The notes: generated from the sequence alone by a model not told the origin. A stretch of 64,000 bases of DNA from Devosia algicola (GCF_028816455.1 NZ_CP118246.1:806001-870000); one strand, 5' to 3'. Numbered from the stretch's first letter, positions 9,655 through 19,836 are shown. Numbers and translations are program-made.

Positions 9655-10840
9655 TTACCGGCGAGCGTCAAACAACCGTACATATTCCTCGATGGCATAG
9701 GGATCGGTCATGCCCGCGATGAAGTCCGCAACGACACGCGCCAGGGTGTCGTCATCCACCGCCGCCTTGGCGGCCACCCCCCACCGGCCCGGCATCTCGC
9801 GTGCATCAAAATAATGCTCAAACAGTCGCGCCACCATCCCTTCAGCCTCCCCAACAAGCTGCATGACGGACTTGTGGCGATAAACACGTTCGAAAAGAAA
9901 CGCCTTCAACCCCTTCTCGGAAGCCGTCATTTCAGGCGAGAACCGAACCAGTGTTGTCCCTGCCGCGCGAACATCGTCCACCGTCTTTATTCCAGCAGCC
10001 TTTATCGATGCCGCGGTTGTAGCAATCACATCCTCAATCGATCGCGTGATCAGTCGACGTTGCACTTCATGGGCCTGCCTGTCGCCCGCAACATCGGGAT
10101 ATTTGGACATAACCTCGCCGACAATCGGTCCAACCAGCGGCACATCTTCAAGATCGCGTAACAGAATCAAATTGGCCCGCAAAGCGTCGTCAATATCGTG
10201 CGAGTTGTACGCAACATCGTCGGCAATAGCCGCTGTTTGCGCCTCAAGGCTCGCATAGGCTCCAAAGTTGCAAGTCTTGACTGGCAGCAATGTCGTCCAG
10301 CCCGACGGGTAACCCGACCACGGCATATTTGCCGACTGGTGTACCACCACGATCAGTAAGCGGCCCATTGTGCTTGAGAATGCCCTCCAGCGTTTCCCAT
10401 GTCAGGTTCAGGCCGTCATGGTCCGCATAGCGGTTCTCCAACCGCGTGACGACCCGTATCGCCTGCACATTATGGTCAAATCCGCCATAGCCCGACATTT
10501 TTTCATTCAGCACGCGCTCTCCGGCGTGGCCAAACGGGGTATGTCCCAAATCGTGGGCCAACGCCACGGCCTCCGCGATATCTTCGTTCAACGCCAGCGC
10601 CCGCGCTATGGATCGCGCCATCTGGCTGACCTCGAGCGTATGGGTCAGCCGATTGCGAAAATGGCGTCCTTCATGATGCAAAAAAACCTGCGTCTTGTTT
10701 TGCAGGCGCCTAAACGCCGTTGAATGAATGATACGATCCCTGTCACGTTGAAATTCGGACCGCGTCGGGCTAGGGCCAGTGCTATGCAACCGACCGCGCG
10801 ATTGCTCTGGATCGGAGGCGTATGGGGCGTGATCGCTCAT
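9655..10840 (-). CDS. dgt: dGTP triphosphohydrolase-like HD protein (frame break near 10259)
   Basis: A predicted deoxyguanosinetriphosphate triphosphohydrolase that splits dGTP into deoxyguanosine and triphosphate. The HD-domain metal ligands are visible: His in RLTHTLEV (about 66) and His-Asp in [13 protein letters not shown] (96-97). The N-terminus has the family motif [19 protein letters not shown]. The frame breaks at 10257-10262 (AGGCTC); removing one base gives [20 protein letters not shown], as in the family, and 394 residues. I prefer the ATG at 10840 (MSDHAPYA); earlier in-frame starts at 10864 (ATG) and 10870 (TTG) are possible. It is divergent from erpA. Confidence 0.9.
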
Positions 10841-10917
10841 CTTTGACAACAAGACCCTTTTCATTGGCAATTGAAGTTACTATTTTGCGGTGACCGTTAT
10901 GGAATTACACCAACGGC

Positions 10918-11280
10918 ATGGATGTACCAATGACCGACGCAGCAATTGCCCCCACCGAAGTGACCTTGAGCGACCGTGCCGTCAAGCGCGTCGCGCGTAT
11001 TCTCTCCAAGGAGCCCGACGGTACTGTATTGCGCATTGCCGTGGCAGGCGGTGGCTGCTCGGGATTCCAATATGAGTATAATCTTGTTCAGGAAACGCCA
11101 ACCGACGACGATCTGGTTTTGAGCCGCGACGGTGCCACCGTCCTGATCGATTCCATGAGCGTCGAGTTCATGGGCGGTGCAGAAATCGACTATGTCGACG
11201 ATCTGATCGGACAGTCATTTCAGATCAAAAATCCCAATGCAGTCGCCTCCTGCGGATGCGGCACCAGCTTCGCCGTTTAA
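10918..11280 (+). CDS. erpA: A-type iron-sulfur cluster carrier (ErpA family)
   Basis: A scaffold or carrier protein that delivers Fe-S clusters to apoproteins. The 120-residue product has the three conserved cysteines at 47 (GGGCSGFQY), 112 and 114 (SCGCGTSF). The spacing and the C-terminal CGCG are diagnostic of the IscA/ErpA/SufA family. A second in-frame ATG at 10930 (MTDAA) is an equally good start; neither has a strong ribosome site. It is transcribed away from dgt, an arrangement common in Rhizobiales, and xth follows on the same strand after about 105 bases. Confidence 0.9.
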   Translation: MDVPMTDAAIAPTEVTLSDRAVKRVARILSKEPDGTVLRIAVAGGGCSGFQYEYNLVQETPTDDDLVLSRDGATVLIDSMSVEFMGGAEIDYVDDLIGQSFQIKNPNAVASCGCGTSFAV

Positions 11281-11385
11281 CTCTCGCCTGCCCGGTTTGA
11301 CGTGTTTCGCGGCCGCGCGACGCCAATACATGGATGACGCCGACCGATTCGCCAGCTAGCCTATGGTGAGGCCAAGGATTGAAAC

Positions 11386-12330
11386 ATGCGCATCGTCACC
11401 TGGAACATCAACGGCATCAAAGCCCGGCTGGAGCTTCTGCTGTCCTGGCTCGAGCAGGAACAGCCCGACATAGTCTGCCTTCAGGAAATCAAGACCATCG
11501 ACGAAGGATTTCCCCGCGACGCGATTGAGGCGCTTGGCTACAACATCGAAACACACGGCCAGAAAAGTTGGAATGGTGTCGCCATTCTATCCAAACTGCC
11601 CTTTGATGAGGTGCAGCGCGGCTTGCCCGGCGACGACGCCGATGAGCAGGCCCGCCTGATCGAGGGCGTATTCTCCCTCGAAAGTGGCGCTATTCGCGTC
11701 TGCAACATCTATCTGCCTAACGGTAACCCAGTGGATACCGAAAAATTCCCCTATAAACTTGGCTGGATGGATCGACTTGTCGCCTTCGCCAGGGAACGTC
11801 TGAAATTCGAAGAGCCGTTCATTTTGCTGGGAGATTTCAATCTCATACCCACACCGGTCGATGTGCATGATCCTGAAGCATGGTGGGGCGACGCATTATA
11901 TCGTCCCGAAAGCCTCGACAGATTTCGCCAACTTGCCAATTTGGGCCTTACCGACGCGATCCGTGCCATGACGTCGGAACCATCCTACACATTTTGGGAT
12001 TTTCAGGCTGGCGCATGGCGTCGCAATGCCGGTATTCGCATCGATCATCTGATGCTGTCTCCCCAGGCCGCAGACCGCCTTGAAGGTGCCTTGGTCCACA
12101 AAGATCTGCGCGCCCGCGAAAAACCCAGCGACCATGTGCCGGTCGAAGGGCAATTCAACTTCTGGGCTAAGGTATCTACACTACTGGTTCAGGCTGGCGA
12201 GTTGAGGGCTCAACCGGGCCGCCAGTGCGTTGGCCTGCGCGCGCTGATCGGAGGTCGCGACCGATGCGGCGCGATTGAACAGTTCATCAACCCAGTCGCC
12301 ATCTGGCGTACCGGCAGACCGCTGGTGTGA
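11386..12330 (+). CDS. xth: Exodeoxyribonuclease III
   Basis: A DNA repair enzyme with AP-endonuclease and 3'-5' exonuclease activity. Motifs are WNINGIKARL at the start, CLQEIKT with the metal-binding Glu at 34, LGDFNLIPTP and DHVPVEGQF. An AAGGATTG ribosome site precedes the ATG. The family ends shortly after DHVPV, near residue 260 (about 12165), but this frame continues some 50 residues to 12330, overlapping the end of the Sel1 gene on the other strand. A TAA lies just after FNFW in another frame (12168-12178), so a missed indel at the 3' end is possible. The enzymatic core is complete. Confidence 0.9.
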   Translation: MRIVTWNINGIKARLELLLSWLEQEQPDIVCLQEIKTIDEGFPRDAIEALGYNIETHGQKSWNGVAILSKLPFDEVQRGLPGDDADEQARLIEGVFSLESGAIRVCNIYLPNGNPVDTEKFPYKLGWMDRLVAFARERLKFEEPFILLGDFNLIPTPVDVHDPEAWWGDALYRPESLDRFRQLANLGLTDAIRAMTSEPSYTFWDFQAGAWRRNAGIRIDHLMLSPQAADRLEGALVHKDLRAREKPSDHVPVEGQFNFWAKVSTLLVQAGELRAQPGRQCVGLRALIGGRDRCGAIEQFINPVAIWRTGRPLV

Positions 12331-12997
12331 AATCGTCAACCACATCAGCCCTTCCACCGGCTGTGGATCGATTCCATCAATACCGTTGAACAGCAGATCG
12401 CCCAATTGCGCCTGCGCCCTCACATGTCCCTTGTGTGCCGCCAGCGATAACCAGCGCGCGCTTTGAAGCGGATTGATCCCGAGTTCATTTTCCTCAAGAT
12501 AAAGGCTCGCCGACGCGATATTGAGCGTCCGCATCGCCGAAGTAGGACGCAGCATGCAACAGCAGGGCATGGGAGCGCGCCGGGTTGACCTTTATGCCAG
12601 CGCTCGGCAGCCCATCACGATAATAGTCGCCTATTTTCACAAATGACTGGGCAACAATATCCGCTTCCACGCCTTTTGGAGCCGTGTCGGCATTGTCACT
12701 GGCAATTTGGGAGAAATAGGCAAAAGCCTTGGCCGGGTCCTTGGCGACCCCTTCGCCATTTTCATACATGGTGCCGAGTTGCCACATCGCCATGGCTTGA
12801 CCAGCAGCGGCCGCCTCTTGCAGGGCGACTACCAATTCATCGCCGGATATGCCACCTGAGGCACCGTCCAGCATTTTGGCCATCTCCAGCGTCGCGTCTA
12901 GCGCCGTTTGTGCGTACGTCGGTAGCGTTGCGACCGAAAGGATGATCGATGCCGCCGTCGTAACGGAGATCAGGGATTTTACCCCAAAAGTCCGCAT
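12181..12997 (-). CDS. Secreted Sel1-like repeat protein (frame break near 12505)
   Basis: Predicted exported protein. The start at 12997 has a strong AGAAGGAG ribosome site and gives a signal peptide (MRTFGVKSLISVTTAAS, cleavage near TYAQ-T). The mature part contains Sel1/TPR-like repeats: MAMWQLGTMYENGEGVAKDP, AFAYFSQIA, and ARWLSLAAHKGHVRAQAQLG. Sel1 repeats form solenoids used in protein-protein contacts. The frame breaks at 12503-12508 (AGGCTC); removing one base joins AQYRVGELYLEENELG and gives 271 residues. The gene is convergent with xth. Function unknown. Confidence 0.82.
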
Positions 12998-13404
12998 AGT
13001 TCTCCTTCTGCCTCCCCTTGGGGAGTATCTGTCGTCGCCCATGACCCGCTCATTTCGCCCGATGGGAAAAACTGCCGGCACGTTGTTCGCCCCGTTGCTA
13101 CAAGACTAACCCATGCTGAGGTCAAAAAGGTGGCAAAGCCATCACATGATTGCGAGCTTGGCATTGCGTTGCCGTCGCTCATTGACCTCTTGTACCCCTA
13201 CATTGTGGCAATAAGTCTCGCCAAATCATTGACGCAACGGCCTGGTGTTTGAATCACATTTGGCTGTTGCGGATTCAACACAACAATTTGGCGCAGTCCT
13301 TTGGCTTGAGCCGCCGACATATCCTGGGGTCGAACACCAGCCCTGCCCGGCCACATCGTTTCACGTCCCGAATATACCAATCGCCGACAACCGCCTTCAA
13401 ATGG
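12998..13404. other. Intergenic region with no assured gene
   Basis: About 400 bases between the Sel1 protein start and the valS stop. It contains a 60-codon minus-strand frame (13198-13380, ending VNDLARLIATM) without a recognisable domain or convincing ribosome site. I see no tRNA, strong terminator or repeat. The promoter of the Sel1 gene is presumably in 13000-13150. Confidence 0.5.
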
Positions 13405-16158
13405 CTAACTCAGTCGCGCCAGCGCCGCCCCGATACGATCGCGACGATCAATCGCTGCCTCGCGGCGGCTCTTTTGCTCCTCGATGACTTCGGTCGGCGC
13501 CTTGGCGACAAATTGCGCGTTGGCCAGTTTCTTGTCGACGCCGGCGATTTCGCCTTCAAGTTTGCCGATATCCTTGGCCAACCGCGCCTTTTCAACCTCC
13601 AGATCGATAAACCCGGCAAGCGGCAGCGCCCAAGTGGCTTCGCCCACCACAAATTGCGCCGAACCGCTCGGAATCTCCGATTGTGGCGAGATTTCTTCCA
13701 GACGCGCCAACCGTGTAATCAGCGACGTGCTGGCTACCAGTCGACGCAATGTTGTTTCGTCTGCGCCAACCATGATCAGCGGCAACTTGGCCGACGCGGG
13801 CACATTCATTTCCGTGCGGACCGATCGAACGCTGGAAATGACATTCAGCAGCCAGTTGAGATCCGCGTCCGCCTCAGGATCCTCAAGACCTTCAAGGTGC
13901 GGCCATTCCTGCAACATCAACAGACCGTCGCGTGCCGGCCCGTGCTTGCCGGTTTCCGCCCACAATTCTTCGGTTACAAACGGCATGAACGGATGCAAGA
14001 GCTTCAAAATCTGATCCAGGACATAAGCAGCCGTTGCGCGCGTTTCGGCCTTTGCCGAGGCATCATCACCCATGAAAATCGGCTTGGCGAATTCTACATA
14101 CCAGTCGCAGAACGTGCCCCAGACGAAGTCATAAGCGGCGTTGGCCGCCTCATTGAACTTGTAGTCTGCAATACCCTTGGTGATCGCCGTTGCCGCGCGC
14201 GCCGTAGCACCCACGATCCAACGATTCAGCGGCAGGCGATTGGCCTTGGCATCATAGCCCTCGACCCGGCGGCACTCGTTCATTTCCAGAAACCGCGCCG
14301 CGTTCCATAGCTTGGTGACAAAGTTGCGATAGCCCTCGACCCGATTGATCGCCAGTCGTATGTCCCGCCCCTGCGCGGCCATTGCCGCCAGCGTGAACCG
14401 GGTGGCATCGGCGCCATACTGATCAATAAGTGCAAGCGGATCGATGACGTTCCCCTTGGTTTTACTCATCTTCTGGCCCTTTTCGTCGCGGACCAGCGCA
14501 TGCATATAGACGGTGTGGAACGGCTCGGTCTTTTCAAACTCAAGGCTCATCATCATCATTCGGGCGACCCAGAAGAAGATGATATCAAAGCCGGTGACCA
14601 ACACGCTGGTTGGAAAATAGCGTTTCAATTCAGCAGTTTCGTCCGGCCAGCCCATGGTCGAAAACGGCCAAAGGGCCGACGAAAACCAGGTATCAAGCAC
14701 ATCCTCGTCGCGACGTAGCACTACCGGCTTGCCATAGTGGGCGTTGGCCGCGGCCTGCGCTTCGAAGTCGGTGTGGGCAACAAAGGCACGATTGTCGGGC
14801 CCGTACCATGCGGGAATCTGATGTCCCCACCACAATTGGCGCGAGATACACCAGGGTTTAATGTTTTCGAGCCAGGCAAAATAGGTATTTTCATATTGCT
14901 GCGGCACGAACCGGGTTCGGCCCTCGCGGACCGAGGCCAGCGCAGGTCCAGCCATGACATCGGCTTTAACCCACCATTGATCCGTCAGGAACGGCTCTAT
15001 AACCACCAGCTTGGACTTTTCATCATGGGGCACCATGATTTTCTTGTCCTCGATATGGTCGAGACCGCGTGTCGAATTTTCTTCTGCCAGTGCCGTGAGA
15101 TCGACGACAATGCGCTTGCGTGCCACAAAACGGTCAAGGCCGCGATAGGCCTCCGGTGCCGTATCTATGATCTCGCCACGCGTAGTGAAAATATTGATCT
15201 GTTCAAGATCGTTGCGAACGCCAACCTCGAAGTCGTTGAAATCATGCGCCGGCGTGATCTTGACCGCACCCGACCCCAGGCTCGGATCGGCATATTCGTC
15301 GGCAACGATGGGAATGCGCCGCCCCACCAAAGGCAGATCAACGAATTTGCCGACCAGCGACGCATAGCGCTCGTCGTCGGGATGCACCGCGACCCCGCTA
15401 TCGCCCAACATGGTTTCAGGCCGCGTCGTAGCCACGATGACATAATCGCGCGTTTCGAATGCGGTCGGCCGCCCATCCTCATCAAATTCGATGGGAAATT
15501 CATAGGTGACGCCATCCGCCAGCGGATAGCGCAGATGCCACATATGGCCGTTGACCTCAATGTTTTCGACTTCAAGATCAGAAATCGCGGTTTCCAGTCC
15601 CGGATGCCAATTCACCAACCGTTTGGCCCGGTAGATCAAGCCCCGTTCATGCAGTTCTACGAAAACCTTGGTGACGGCGCGCACCATTTGATCGTCCGGT
15701 GCCCCGTTCTCCCCCATTGTAAAGCGTTCACGCGAAAAATCAGCAGACGCACCCAAGCGCTTCAACTGATTCATAATTGTGCCGCCGCTTTCGCCTTTCC
15801 ATTGCCATACCCGGCGCAGAAATTCTTCACGCCCCATATCGCGACGCGATGGCTCCTGCGCCTCCATCAGTTGCCGCTCAACGATCATTTGGGTAGCGAT
15901 GCCCGCATGATCCATTCCCGGTTGCCACAGCACATCTTTTTTCAGCATCCGGTTGAACCGCACCAGAATGTCCTGAATGGTATTGTTAAGCGCGTGCCCC
16001 ACATGTAGCGACCCGGTGACATTCGGCGGTGGAATGACAATCGAAAATGTGTCAGCGCCTGGCGCGGCGCCCGCACCCGCCGCAAAGGCATTGGCCTTCA
16101 GCCACTGCTCGTAAATGCGCCCTTCGACGCTGCCCGGCTCATAGGTTTTTTCGATCAT
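13405..16158 (-). CDS. valS: Valyl-tRNA synthetase
   Basis: A class I synthetase that charges tRNA-Val and edits misacylated threonine. The 917-residue product is unbroken. It has the HIGH motif HVGHALNNTIQD near residue 53, the editing (CP1) domain with YVIVATTRPETMLGD, the KMSKS loop QKMSKTKGNVIDP, and a C-terminal coiled coil rich in Lys and Glu (EVEKARLAKDIGKLEGEI) that is typical of ValS. The start at 16158 (MIEKTYEPGSVEGRIYEQW) matches the family. It lies downstream of popZ on the same strand, a conserved neighbourhood in Rhizobiales. Confidence 0.97.
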   Translation of the reverse strand: MIEKTYEPGSVEGRIYEQWLKANAFAAGAGAAPGADTFSIVIPPPNVTGSLHVGHALNNTIQDILVRFNRMLKKDVLWQPGMDHAGIATQMIVERQLMEAQEPSRRDMGREEFLRRVWQWKGESGGTIMNQLKRLGASADFSRERFTMGENGAPDDQMVRAVTKVFVELHERGLIYRAKRLVNWHPGLETAISDLEVENIEVNGHMWHLRYPLADGVTYEFPIEFDEDGRPTAFETRDYVIVATTRPETMLGDSGVAVHPDDERYASLVGKFVDLPLVGRRIPIVADEYADPSLGSGAVKITPAHDFNDFEVGVRNDLEQINIFTTRGEIIDTAPEAYRGLDRFVARKRIVVDLTALAEENSTRGLDHIEDKKIMVPHDEKSKLVVIEPFLTDQWWVKADVMAGPALASVREGRTRFVPQQYENTYFAWLENIKPWCISRQLWWGHQIPAWYGPDNRAFVAHTDFEAQAAANAHYGKPVVLRRDEDVLDTWFSSALWPFSTMGWPDETAELKRYFPTSVLVTGFDIIFFWVARMMMMSLEFEKTEPFHTVYMHALVRDEKGQKMSKTKGNVIDPLALIDQYGADATRFTLAAMAAQGRDIRLAINRVEGYRNFVTKLWNAARFLEMNECRRVEGYDAKANRLPLNRWIVGATARAATAITKGIADYKFNEAANAAYDFVWGTFCDWYVEFAKPIFMGDDASAKAETRATAAYVLDQILKLLHPFMPFVTEELWAETGKHGPARDGLLMLQEWPHLEGLEDPEADADLNWLLNVISSVRSVRTEMNVPASAKLPLIMVGADETTLRRLVASTSLITRLARLEEISPQSEIPSGSAQFVVGEATWALPLAGFIDLEVEKARLAKDIGKLEGEIAGVDKKLANAQFVAKAPTEVIEEQKSRREAAIDRRDRIGAALARLS

Positions 16159-16315
16159 CTTCCCACTCTCAACAGCAACAGCCCGCCAAAATCCACAGTC
16201 GGATTCGGACGGGCCGATAAAGGAATTTCATGTCTTCAAGCAAATGCTGGCGGCAGGGTCAACCACGATGCGCAGGCCCGTCACGCTGACGGACCAAATG
16301 CAGTGGCTAATAGAC

Positions 16316-17131
16316 CTACTCGCCGCGTGAAACGCGCGTGATCTCTTTTTCAACCATGCGCTCGACCACGGAAGGCAGATTTTCGTCCAGCCATTCCTTG
16401 AGCATCGGTCGCAACATGTCGCGCATCATCGACTCAATGGTGACGCCCTGATTACCAAGACCCAGATTATTGAGCTTGGCGAACGTGCTCCGAACCGCCG
16501 CATTGGTAGCAGGTTCGACCAGTTGCGCTGCCATGTCACGGCTCAAATTTGCGTCGGGCATGGGCGATGGCTTTTCCGATATCTGATGCGGTGGTGGCGT
16601 TTGGTCAAACGCTTCAGCATTGGATGTTGGCGTCGATTGCGCCTCGCTAATCATTGCAGGCTCGGGCTCAGGCGTCGCTGCAACTACCGGCTCTGGTTCA
16701 GGCTCCGGCAAGCGGGCCAACTCTGGTTCAGGTTCCGGCTCAGGCGCGCGGGCAACTTCGGGCGCAGCTTCCGGTTCGGGATCTGGCTCAAACCCAATAT
16801 CGTCGGGATCAACCAGGTTCCCGACATCCACCGCGTCCTCGTCTTCTACCGCGGCATCGGCCAGAATTTCATCGAAATTCACCTCACTGCCACTTGGCGT
16901 CGCTTCCGGCAGCATTTGCGCAGATGATAGCGCGAGCGGCTCCATCTCATCGAAGCCGTCGTCTTCATCGACAGCAGTGTTAGTTTGGACCGGCGCGGCC
17001 TGCATCGGCGGCGGCGCGGCCTGCAAATTAGGCTTGCGTGGCACCCCCGCAGCGTCGTCATCGGCAATAATCTGTCTGATCGACGACAGGATTTCATCCA
17101 TTGACGGTTCTTTGGTCGCAGGCTTGTTCAT
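16316..17131 (-). CDS. popZ: PopZ-like polar organizing protein (DUF2497)
   Basis: PopZ forms a polar scaffold that anchors the ParB-centromere complex and recruits cell-cycle proteins in alphaproteobacteria. The 271-residue product has the conserved N-terminal helix SMDEILSSIRQIIADDD, a long acidic Pro/Glu linker (about 100-165) with many PEPEPE repeats, and the conserved C-terminal oligomerisation region (about 215-271, MMRDMLRPMLKEWLDENLPS). This three-part plan is diagnostic of PopZ/DUF2497. It lies between tolC and valS, the usual place. The linker repeats make length variation between strains likely. Confidence 0.88.
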   Translation of the reverse strand: MNKPATKEPSMDEILSSIRQIIADDDAAGVPRKPNLQAAPPPMQAAPVQTNTAVDEDDGFDEMEPLALSSAQMLPEATPSGSEVNFDEILADAAVEDEDAVDVGNLVDPDDIGFEPDPEPEAAPEVARAPEPEPEPELARLPEPEPEPVVAATPEPEPAMISEAQSTPTSNAEAFDQTPPPHQISEKPSPMPDANLSRDMAAQLVEPATNAAVRSTFAKLNNLGLGNQGVTIESMMRDMLRPMLKEWLDENLPSVVERMVEKEITRVSRGE

Positions 17132-17275
17132 ATTCGCCTCTTACTCATGCACTGGCATCGAAACAATATGCCGTCCGCTGCGGCATTCGCTCTGATTCGC
17201 GCAAGCACCTTAAACCGGGCGCATGAATTAAGGAATCGTTACAAGACAACTGTTTCAGGTCTTCCCCTAAAACTT

Positions 17276-17298
17276 GTGGCCGGGACGAGCCCGGCCAC
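17276..17298 (-). terminator. Rho-independent terminator after tolC
   Basis: A perfect 9-base-pair stem GTGGCCGGG / CCCGGCCAC with a five-base loop lies about 30 bases beyond the tolC stop. On the minus strand it is followed by AAGTTTTAG, a modest T-run. Confidence 0.8.
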
Positions 17299-17328
17299 CA
17301 TAAGTTGTGTTGAATTTGCGGTGATCGA

Positions 17329-18684
17329 TTAGTTATCGCTGACCGAGCGCAGTTCTTGCCAAACATCCTCGACAGTCGCGGTGTACGGCTCGGCCGTTTT
17401 CACGGTTACCGACAATCCAAGATCGGTAGCGGTCAAATGGCCAATTGCTGACAACAGGGAAAATGTCGCGATCACCTTGTTGCTCGACGCCGTTATCAGG
17501 CTTTGGCGAGCAGTGGTCAGATCGCTTTGCGCATTGAGCACATCCAGCGTCGTCCGCGCGCCGAGATCCCGCTCCTGAATGACCCCACTCAGCACTTCTT
17601 GACCGGCCGAAACCGCCGACTGCGCGGCTTGAATCTGTGAGTCAGCACTTTGAACGCCCGACCACGCCGAAATGACCGATTCACGCACCCGATCGTACGA
17701 GGACATCGCGTCAACTTCGGACTTGATCTGCTGCAGGTTTGCCTTGCGCACACCGGAGCCGATAGCGCCGCCAGCATAGATCGGCACCGAAATCTTGAAC
17801 CCGATAGCGCCGCTAACGACTGGGGTCGGCGCGGTATCGGTCACGCCCATGCCCACCGACCCGGTCAACGACACCGTTGGTCCAAATGCGGCTTTGGCAG
17901 CATCACCACCCGCTTGCGCGGCTCGAATGGCTGCCTTTGCCATAAGAATGGCTGGGTGCCCCCCTTCGGCTTCTGCGATGGCAGCATCAAGCGTACGAGG
18001 AATAAGGCGAGAATAATTATGCGATGGATTCAGGTTGCCCGGCTTTTGGCCAACATAGCGCTGAAAGGTCGCCTGGCTGATCTCGAGAGAATTTACCGCA
18101 GCCCTGTAAGTCGCCACGCCCTGTGCCAGTCGCGCCTCTGCTTGCGCCACATCGATGCGAGTGCCCTCGCCAACGTCCAGTCGATCACGCGCTGACTTGA
18201 GCTGCGCCTGGTAAAATGTCTGGTTTTCAGATTGCAATTGCACCAGCTGACGGCCGCTCAGCACCGCCATATAGGCCTGCACAACTGCCAGCAGCACGTT
18301 TTGCTCGGTATTGCGAATATTGTATTCAGCAGCTTGCGCGCCCGCACGCGCCGCTTCAACGTTGGAATCGGTCTTGTTGCTGTCAAAAATGTTCTGGCTA
18401 TAGCCAAGACCGGCAGACAGGCTCTGCGTATCGGTAAAACCGCCACCGACCCCGCGCACTGAATAGTCGCCGCTGACGGTCGCGCCTAACTGTGGCAGCT
18501 TGGCCGACTTGGCCGCAACAATTCCTTCGCTCGACACTTTGGCGGCAAGTTCGGCCGATGCCAGATCCGGTGCATACTGATAGGCTCTCGTCAGCGCCTG
18601 GGTGATCGATTGCGCCTGCACGCCCGTCACACCAAGGGCCGCCATCGCTAGTGCACTAGCGAATACCTGAGCTCTAATTTTCAT
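17329..18684 (-). CDS. tolC: TolC family outer-membrane efflux protein
   Basis: An outer-membrane channel-tunnel protein for type I secretion or RND efflux. The chosen start at 18684 gives a signal peptide (MKIRAQVFASALAMAALG, cleavage near GVQAQS); longer in-frame starts add an implausible leader. The mature protein shows two OEP repeats, each with long helical stretches: AYQYAPDLASAELAAKV and, in the second half, GGHPAILMAKAAIRAAQAGGDAAKAAFGP (shown here only as its position, about residues 240-270, key residues GGHPAI and AAKAAFGP). There are 451 residues. No pump genes are adjacent, so it may serve several systems. pcm lies upstream. Confidence 0.9.
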   Translation of the reverse strand: MKIRAQVFASALAMAALGVTGVQAQSITQALTRAYQYAPDLASAELAAKVSSEGIVAAKSAKLPQLGATVSGDYSVRGVGGGFTDTQSLSAGLGYSQNIFDSNKTDSNVEAARAGAQAAEYNIRNTEQNVLLAVVQAYMAVLSGRQLVQLQSENQTFYQAQLKSARDRLDVGEGTRIDVAQAEARLAQGVATYRAAVNSLEISQATFQRYVGQKPGNLNPSHNYSRLIPRTLDAAIAEAEGGHPAILMAKAAIRAAQAGGDAAKAAFGPTVSLTGSVGMGVTDTAPTPVVSGAIGFKISVPIYAGGAIGSGVRKANLQQIKSEVDAMSSYDRVRESVISAWSGVQSADSQIQAAQSAVSAGQEVLSGVIQERDLGARTTLDVLNAQSDLTTARQSLITASSNKVIATFSLLSAIGHLTATDLGLSVTVKTAEPYTATVEDVWQELRSVSDN

Positions 18685-18818
18685 TACCAGTCTCTCCAAT
18701 CCCGCAAATACTAAGCCGGGCACAACGGTCACACAACTAATCGCTTGAGGGTGACCCAATTTGTTGAATATTTAATGTTCGAGCGTGGTTGCCAAGCAAC
18801 ACATGCCGGCAAATATGC

Positions 18819-19478
18819 CTAAAACTCGAATGCCAATGCCTGTGGCTCCAGTGGCAGCGGCGGCAGATTTGCATTGAACTCTGCCCGTCCCGCGACTTCG
18901 TTGCCGGTTCGCACGAAAATATGAGCGACCGCAGGACCGCCATTGGCGATCAGCGCCACCAGTCGTCCACCATCCGCCAACTGGTCAAGCAACGGTTCAG
19001 GCACGGATGCAACCATCCCCTCAACCACAATGACGCTATATTGGCCTTTGACCCCATCAGCCAACGGGCCCGGCACAACCTTGGCGTTGTCAATGCCGAG
19101 AGCGGACAGGTGCACATTGGCCGCCGTAACCATGGCCGGATCAATTTCGAGACCCGTTACGCTAGCCGCCAGCCCGGCCAGAACCGCCGTGGAATATCCC
19201 GTCGCGGCTCCGACATCGAGGACCGTATCGGATGGCCCCACATCAGCCAGTTGAACCAGCTTGGCAAATGGCGCGGCTGCGCCAAGATACCGCGTTGGGC
19301 CATTGCCAATCGTCACCGGCAGATATTTGTCGGAATAGGCCACCACACGATGCGATTCAGGTACGAAATTTTCCCTGGGAATACTGCTCATGACGGCCAG
19401 AATACGCCAGTCGGTGATCCCGCTGGTGCGCAACTGGTTGTCCACCATATGTTTGCGCGCCTTGATAAGTTCGTCCAT
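18819..19478 (-). CDS. pcm: Protein-L-isoaspartate O-methyltransferase family protein
   Basis: A SAM-dependent methyltransferase that would repair isoaspartyl residues. The 219-residue product has the SAM-binding motif VLDVGAATGYSTAVLAGL near residue 85, YLPVTIGNGPTRYLGAAAP upstream and VVVEGMVASVPEPLLDQL for motif II. Some alphaproteobacterial members of this family near tolC lack the classical substrate motif, and here the usual G-x-T-S/I-SQP block is replaced by GNGPTRYLG. Its true substrate is therefore uncertain. It lies about 135 bases upstream of tolC, as in other Rhizobiales. Confidence 0.88.
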   Translation of the reverse strand: MDELIKARKHMVDNQLRTSGITDWRILAVMSSIPRENFVPESHRVVAYSDKYLPVTIGNGPTRYLGAAAPFAKLVQLADVGPSDTVLDVGAATGYSTAVLAGLAASVTGLEIDPAMVTAANVHLSALGIDNAKVVPGPLADGVKGQYSVIVVEGMVASVPEPLLDQLADGGRLVALIANGGPAVAHIFVRTGNEVAGRAEFNANLPPLPLEPQALAFEF

Positions 19479-19611
19479 TCGTAGCCGCCCTGACTCTACT
19501 CATATGCTGGACGTGAATATCCGTTTCACCCCCAATGCGCAAGCACAGAGACCACGCGTGCGGCAATAGGCAACCGTCACGCCCGATGCTGCTGGATTGA
19601 TGGATTGAGTT

Positions 19612-19685
19612 TGGAGGCCACGCCCGGAATTGAACCGGGGTACGCGGATTTGCAATCCGCTGCGTCACCACTCCGCCACGTGGCC
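19612..19685 (-). tRNA. tRNA-Cys (anticodon GCA)
   Basis: A complete cloverleaf on the minus strand: acceptor stem GGCCACG / CGTGGCC, anticodon loop TTGCAAA giving GCA, T-loop GGTTCAATTCC, discriminator T and an encoded CCA. It lies between pcm and qor. Confidence 0.95.
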
Positions 19686-19836
19686 TCTAGCCGCGCTTAG
19701 TATTTTACGGAAATGACATATGCAATAGCCCAGACCAATCATTCCTAATTTTCTGATTGACGATTGCCACTATCCGCACGCGCGCGCACACACAGCCATT
19801 GCTTTACATGCGACTGCGCCAACGATTCCTTGCGAT

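Noticed and set aside
10231-10262. Placing the dgt break at the first AGGCTC (10237-10242) rather than the second.
   Set aside because: Correcting the first site gives WSLCELEAQ, which does not fit the family; correcting the second (10257-10262) gives WSYASLEAQ, which does.
13198-13380. 60-codon minus-strand frame between valS and the Sel1 gene as a gene.
   Set aside because: No recognisable domain, no good ribosome site, unremarkable composition; kept only as a note in the intergenic entry.
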